From NCBI GenBank assembly GCA_965656875.1, contig CBFHMJ010000002.1, forward strand, positions 310,001-374,000: 64,000 bases of DNA. Reading direction: 5' to 3'. Position numbers and translations under genes: made by a program. Shown here piece after piece: positions 59,880-64,000 of the stretch (positions within the stretch are counted from its first letter, which is position 1; the number at the start of each line of letters is the position of its first letter). The stretch is from CBFHMJ01 sp965656875 (lineage in GTDB: Bacteria; Pseudomonadota; Gammaproteobacteria; Enterobacterales; Alteromonadaceae). Below the pieces are notes generated by a model. The model was not told the origin of the DNA, ran no database searches, and saw only the letters and a program-made list of their open reading frames with translations.

Positions 59880-60560
59880 TTATTGGCTTAAATCACAGGT
59901 TTCCAGTTTTATAGCCAATGGACGTAGAACACCTTCACAAATAATCGATGCATAGACAAAGACTAAAATGTTTATCGACCAGGTGCGGTGAAATTCGATA
60001 GATTCACTAACATTGCCATGAATAGCAACGGCACCAATAAAGGTTGCCAACAACGCGGAACCATACCAGAAGGTGATTTGACTACGATAAATTCGGGCGA
60101 GGTATTTCGCCGGATTACCGCCTTCAATTTGTTGAGTGAACAAACATTTCAGTCCTGTGAGAGACTTCACAAATCCATCCATGCCAAATGACACAATTGT
60201 TGCTGCATAGGCAAACAGCACCAGAAAGGCGAGACCAAAATGGTCAATAAATATCGGTGCGTTTCCCGCCAGTTTAAATAACATACCAATTGCAGCGATA
60301 ATCACTGCCATGCCAACTATACCTTGCATAATCATTCTCCTCGACCATGTAATTGCTAATGAATCTGAAGATGATTGCAATGCTGTTGGAGAAAGTTCCA
60401 GTGCTGCTGAAATCGCTAACATTGATTCAGCCGACGCACGTTCACCTGACTCTAAGCGCTGAATTGTTCTGAGTGATAAGCCGGACGTTTTCGCAAGCAG
60501 TTCTTGCGACCAGCCTTTTTCGTTTCTCAGTTGTTTCAGTTTCCTGGCATCAAGTATCAC
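59880..60560 (-). CDS. XRE HTH domain fused to a membrane domain
   Basis: 226 residues. An N-terminal XRE HTH (ARKLKQLRNEKGWSQELLAK, TSGLSLRTIQRLESGERASA, SMLAISAALELSPTAL; residues 5-62) is followed by a membrane part with four hydrophobic segments (about 75-95, 103-125, 163-182, 190-212). The Cys-containing loop GLKCLFTQQIEGGNPAKYLA joins the second and third. The design suggests a membrane-bound regulator that senses envelope or membrane state, but no function is known to me. Divergent from the TetR/efflux region. Confidence 0.75.
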   Translation of the reverse strand: MILDARKLKQLRNEKGWSQELLAKTSGLSLRTIQRLESGERASAESMLAISAALELSPTALQSSSDSLAITWSRRMIMQGIVGMAVIIAAIGMLFKLAGNAPIFIDHFGLAFLVLFAYAATIVSFGMDGFVKSLTGLKCLFTQQIEGGNPAKYLARIYRSQITFWYGSALLATFIGAVAIHGNVSESIEFHRTWSINILVFVYASIICEGVLRPLAIKLETCDLSQ

Positions 60561-60747
60561 AGTGGTTTCTCCATCGTTGCAAACATCGTCGAGACCAAGC
60601 TTGCGGGGTGAGGCACGAAAATGCGATTAATTCACTACGTCATATGAGCGTCAATTGATGACACTTTAATTAAATCAATTGGTTATACCTGTTTGGTGAT
60701 AACGATTTTTAACCACTGTCATAGTCACTGTCGTTATCAAAAAGTGC

Positions 60748-61350
60748 TCAAATTGAGGTTGTGGTCCGATACAGTTGAATAATTTTAAGAATATCTTCTC
60801 TGGAGTCTGTGGGCATTGATGAATGCGCCAGCCCCATCAATGCTAAATCAATTAATTTGGCTATGTCATCTGCAGTGAGTCCGGTGCTGTCTAACTGCAT
60901 TTCATTATTCCGGACGGCTTGTTTAATCATTGATGACATGGCCTGTCTGAAATCAAGCGCATGACATTGCACTGCGTCACTACTTAACTTATTGGCGTAA
61001 TAAACCAGTTCGTCACGAATGATGAAGTTTGATATTTCATCAAATATTGGCTTACACATATGCCGCATAAGCTGTTCTATTGCTTCCCATACCGGCAACT
61101 GTTGTTGTCGAACTGATTCAATAACGTCCTGATTTTCTTTTTTATGATTTTCAATTAATGCGATAAACAGCTCTTCTTTATTCGAAAAGTATTTATGCAC
61201 AGTCACCCGTGAAACTTCTGCATAGCGGGCAACCATCGACATAGTTGTTGTTTTAAAGCCATGCTGAAAAAAGCAGGTTTTTGCTGCATTCAGAATTCGT
61301 TCTCTGCCTTGAATCACCGTCTTTACCACGCTGTTTGAAAGTTGCGACAT
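60748..61350 (-). CDS. TetR-family regulator of the adjacent RND efflux operon
   Basis: 200 residues from the ATG at 61348-61350. The HTH is RILNAAKTCFFQHGFKTTTM, SMVARYAEVSRVTVHKYFSN (residues 19-58). The C-terminal ligand domain is helical (AIEQLMRHMCKPIFDEISNF). It is transcribed away from the MFP/RND genes at 61632, the standard arrangement for a local repressor of a drug efflux pump. Ligand unknown. Confidence 0.85.
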   Translation of the reverse strand: MSQLSNSVVKTVIQGRERILNAAKTCFFQHGFKTTTMSMVARYAEVSRVTVHKYFSNKEELFIALIENHKKENQDVIESVRQQQLPVWEAIEQLMRHMCKPIFDEISNFIIRDELVYYANKLSSDAVQCHALDFRQAMSSMIKQAVRNNEMQLDSTGLTADDIAKLIDLALMGLAHSSMPTDSREDILKIIQLYRTTTSI

Positions 61351-61462
61351 CCTATGGAAATAACACTGAGAGATCAATAACAAGGTTTACACATAATGTA
61401 AATGTGTTAACCTTGCCGCCAGTGAATCAGTTCGGAAACACTTATACCGATCTAAATCAGTT

Positions 61463-61610
61463 GGGTCTGTTGACCTTTGCGGGTGAAATGGCGTTCGAAT
61501 TCATAGGTGCTCAGATAGCCAGTGTAGAAGAACAATACGATGAATCTGAAGCCTTATATAAGTAAGTAGCTGACGGCTGTAAAAGTCATCATCAAAGGTC
61601 AACAGATCCC
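61463..61610. mobile_element. MITE-like element with terminal inverted repeats, copy 3 (complete, 148 bp)
   Basis: The left end GGGTCTGTTGACCTTTG (61463-61479) and right end CAAAGGTCAACAGATCCC (61593-61610) are inverted copies differing by one inserted base. The left interior (GCGGGTGAAA, GTTCGAATTCA) matches the reversed right end of copy 1. The right interior, reversed, matches the solo end at 33227. It lies between the TetR gene and the MFP gene, ending 21 bp before the MFP start codon. Confidence 0.75.
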
Positions 61611-61631
61611 GGTAATATTCAGGAAAAACGA

Positions 61632-62687
61632 ATGAGACAGTTAGTAATACTGGCGCTTACAGTATTCTCTTTAAGTGGGTGTAGTGAGGCGACGGCTGAG
61701 AAAAAAGTAGTCGACTCGCCACTTGTGGTGAAATTATCTTCTGTGATTGCCGCGAATGATATGGGATATCAAACTTATCCAGCGGAAGTTGCAGCGGTTA
61801 AAACCCTGGATATCAGTTTTGAAGTAGCAGGAAGAATTAATCAGATGGCGCTACGTTCTGGTGCGTCGGTCAGACAGGGTGAATTAATCGCTTCTGTTGA
61901 TCCAATACCCTTTGAACAGCGAGTTCAGGAATTTGAGATCCGACTGTCTCAGGCAAAGAGAGATCTAACCCGAATAGAATCCATGTATCAAAAAGGGCTG
62001 GTATCGCAAAGCCAACTGGATTCGGCAAAGACGGCAAGAGCATTGACGGATGTTGAACTGGCTCGTGCGCGCCGGGATTTGAACAATACCAAATTAATTG
62101 CTCCATTTAATGCACAGGTCGCCGAACGTCTGGTGGAACGCGCCGCTTATATTCAACCGGGCGAAGCTGTTGCAAGAATTCAGGACGTTTCTCAGATTTA
62201 CTTTCATGTTAGCTTGCCTGAAAGGGTGGTAAGTACTCACATTGAGTCACTGTTAACGGATGCCAAAGCTGAATTGCTGACATATCCAGGCCAGCAATTC
62301 CCAGTTAAGTACGTTGAGCATGCAACTCAGCCCGATCCGGTTACTCAAACCTACCAGGTTGTTTTTGCGATGCCTGCATCAAAAGATCGGGTCATTCAAC
62401 CGGGGGCCAGAGCACGACTTTCTTTAAAATTTTCGACTCATAAATACAAAGAAGGTATGGCTGTGCCGTTATCCGCCCTGGTATCGGATGATAAAACGAA
62501 TTTTACGCTTTGGCGTTATAACGCTGAACAGTCGAATGTTTCGCCTGTCGCTGTAGATGTAGTGGGTATTGTAGATGACATAGCGATAGTCAATGGAGCG
62601 TTGTCTTCTGGCGATACTGTTGTTGCAGCCGGAGCCAGTAAAATGCGTACCGGGTTGCTTGTGAAGCCTTACCAGGCGGAGTTATAG
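61632..62687 (+). CDS. RND efflux periplasmic adaptor (membrane fusion) lipoprotein
   Basis: 351 residues. Lipobox LSGCSEA at the N-terminus. Typical HlyD/MFP order: barrel-sandwich hybrid half DISFEVAGRINQMALRSGAS with VRQGELIASVDP, a coiled-coil hairpin (ARRDLNNTKLIAPFNAQVAE region), and a C-terminal beta barrel (VIQPGARARLSLKF). AGGAAAAA precedes the ATG. Followed 1 bp later by the RND transporter, so it is the adaptor of a tripartite pump; no outer-membrane factor gene is visible within the window. Confidence 0.92.
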   Translation: MRQLVILALTVFSLSGCSEATAEKKVVDSPLVVKLSSVIAANDMGYQTYPAEVAAVKTLDISFEVAGRINQMALRSGASVRQGELIASVDPIPFEQRVQEFEIRLSQAKRDLTRIESMYQKGLVSQSQLDSAKTARALTDVELARARRDLNNTKLIAPFNAQVAERLVERAAYIQPGEAVARIQDVSQIYFHVSLPERVVSTHIESLLTDAKAELLTYPGQQFPVKYVEHATQPDPVTQTYQVVFAMPASKDRVIQPGARARLSLKFSTHKYKEGMAVPLSALVSDDKTNFTLWRYNAEQSNVSPVAVDVVGIVDDIAIVNGALSSGDTVVAAGASKMRTGLLVKPYQAEL

Positions 62688-62688
62688 C

Positions 62689-64000
62689 ATGGATTTTGCG
62701 CGTTACGCTATTGCCCGGCCTGTCAATATTTGGCTGATGATCCTAATGTGTGTGATTGGTGGCACGATTGGATTAAGCAATATTGGGCGATTAGAAGATC
62801 CGGCCTTTACCATTAAACAAGTGAGAGTTAATACCAGTTTTGCCGGTGCCAGCGCGGTACAGGTGGAACGCGAAGTGACAGAGCCGTTGGAAACTGCAAT
62901 CCAACAGATGCCGCAACTGTTACGAGTCACCTCAACCTCCAAACCTGGCATGTCGGAAATCACCGTAGAAGTAAAACCCAACTTTGATTCAGAAGAACTG
63001 CCGCAAATCTGGGATGAACTTAGAAAGCGGTTACGAGATGCTGCATTGGCTTTACCACCGGGAGCGGCTCAACCTTCTGTTTATGACGATTTTGGTGATG
63101 TATTTGGGTTGTACTACGCACTTAGTTCATCGGATTTTTCACCCAATGAATTACGAGAATTTTCACGGATTATTCGTCGTGAGTTATTGGTCACAGAAGG
63201 TGTCAGTAAAGTTGAAGTGAGTGGCGTGTTGCAGGAGCAAATCGTTGCCTTTATCGATCCACATCAGATAGCCGGTTTGGGGATCTCCTTTCCTGAATTA
63301 ACACGGCTGTTTCGAGATAATCTCCGACCCTTCAATGGTGGCCGGATACTGGTTGATGGTAAACAGATACGTTTATTAGTTGAAGATGCTTCAAATAGAA
63401 TCAATCAGTTAGAGAATCTGACAATGGTGTTGCCAGGCAGTAATCGTACAATTCGTGTGGGTGACATTGCTGATTTGAAAATTATGCCTGCTGATATCCA
63501 GCCTTTGATTACGCGGTATCAGGGCAATCCAGCTATTACTCTGGCGGTATCTGCTATTAATGACGTCAATATTGTTGAAGTTGGTCAGCGCGTTAATGCC
63601 AAAGTAAATCAGTTACTGGAGCGATTACCCGCAGGTATCACGTTAACGCCTGTTTATGATCAAGCGCAGCTGGTTGATCAGTCAGTTGATGGGTTTATTT
63701 TCAATCTGGTGATGTCTGTCGCTGTGGTTACATTAACCCTGTGTGTCTTTATGGGATGGCGTTCAGGTGTTGTTGTCGGTTCAGTCTTACTGATTACCGT
63801 GATGGGCACTATTTTGATCATGTGGTTGATGGGATTACAACTACAGCGGATTTCTCTGGGCGCTATGGTTATTGCAATGGGCATGTTAGTTGATAACGCT
63901 ATTGTGGTGGCCGAAGGCATGATGCTTCGAATGAAACAAGGGAAGTCAGCCGTTGAATCTGCCAGCTTCATCGTTAAGCGAACACAATGGCCATTGCTAG
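62689..64000 (+). CDS. RND-family inner-membrane efflux transporter, N-terminal part (runs off the window)
   Basis: An open frame from the ATG at 62689 reaches the window end (437 codons visible; full RND pumps have about 1020-1050). It begins MDFARYAIARPVNIWLMILM, followed by periplasmic porter segments (VNTSFAGASAVQVEREVTEP, LETAIQQMPQLLRVTSTSKP). Transmembrane segments from about residue 335 include the conserved GAMVIAMGMLVDNAIVVAEG. The divergent N-terminus fits the AcrB-like multidrug subgroup often paired with a lipoprotein adaptor. Substrate unknown. Confidence 0.93.
   Translation, partial: MDFARYAIARPVNIWLMILMCVIGGTIGLSNIGRLEDPAFTIKQVRVNTSFAGASAVQVEREVTEPLETAIQQMPQLLRVTSTSKPGMSEITVEVKPNFDSEELPQIWDELRKRLRDAALALPPGAAQPSVYDDFGDVFGLYYALSSSDFSPNELREFSRIIRRELLVTEGVSKVEVSGVLQEQIVAFIDPHQIAGLGISFPELTRLFRDNLRPFNGGRILVDGKQIRLLVEDASNRINQLENLTMVLPGSNRTIRVGDIADLKIMPADIQPLITRYQGNPAITLAVSAINDVNIVEVGQRVNAKVNQLLERLPAGITLTPVYDQAQLVDQSVDGFIFNLVMSVAVVTLTLCVFMGWRSGVVVGSVLLITVMGTILIMWLMGLQLQRISLGAMVIAMGMLVDNAIVVAEGMMLRMKQGKSAVESASFIVKRTQWPLL

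Noticed and set aside
61281..61565. 94-codon plus-strand frame between the TetR and efflux genes
   Set aside because: Begins inside the TetR gene on the opposite strand and runs through the repeat element; no ribosome-binding site.

Overview
The window reads as a chromosome segment of a marine-type gammaproteobacterium of moderate-to-low GC, probably Oceanospirillales-like (inference). The evidence is the conserved block pyrG-eno-ftsB-ispD-ispF-truD-surE-pcm-yqaA-nlpD-rpoS, the presence of hemW-rdgB, and the signalling repertoire: a hybrid histidine kinase, an HDOD protein and a GGDEF/EAL protein. No tRNA, rRNA, CRISPR array or intact transposase was seen.

Layout. 1-10.3 kb is accessory: two tandem DUF1289 genes, a formylglycine-enzyme-like secreted protein, a small peptide followed by two membrane proteins, small XRE regulators around a perfect palindrome, a TPR/aspartyl-protease protein, a lipoprotein and an HDOD protein. 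10.3-13.3 kb is a large MASE3-like hybrid kinase. 13.7-24.4 kb is the housekeeping block with strong intrinsic terminators. 24.7-36.2 kb holds two proteins with Lcl/DUF1566 domains, YggN-like and DUF1801 proteins, a b-type cytochrome, hemW and rdgB, a glutamine amidotransferase, a hydroxyacid dehydrogenase, a site-2 protease and a second locus with a membrane-protein pair.

36.2-49.2 kb encodes a complete reductive pyrimidine degradation route. PreT/PreA reduce uracil or thymine, a dihydropyrimidinase opens the ring, and either of two unrelated hydrolases can remove the carbamoyl group. An omega-aminotransferase and a CoA-acylating semialdehyde dehydrogenase finish the route. An NCS1 transporter and a RutR-like TetR regulator complete the set, and two near-consensus RutR operators lie in the two divergent or upstream promoter regions.

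50.3-64 kb holds a membrane protein, a 7TMR-DISM/PAS/degenerate-GGDEF/EAL protein, a cytochrome c, recQ, a thioesterase with a structured 3' region, a cluster of small HTH proteins, an HTH-membrane fusion, and a TetR-controlled RND efflux operon cut by the window end.

The most interesting non-coding signal is a dispersed family of short elements with terminal inverted repeats based on GGGTCTGTTGACCTTTG. Three copies have both ends and a few are solo ends; one sits in the leader region of the efflux operon. Other points of interest are a paralogous pair of two-gene membrane loci, a structured RNA candidate at 57.6-57.8 kb, and an imperfect hairpin of about 60 nt at 49.4 kb.
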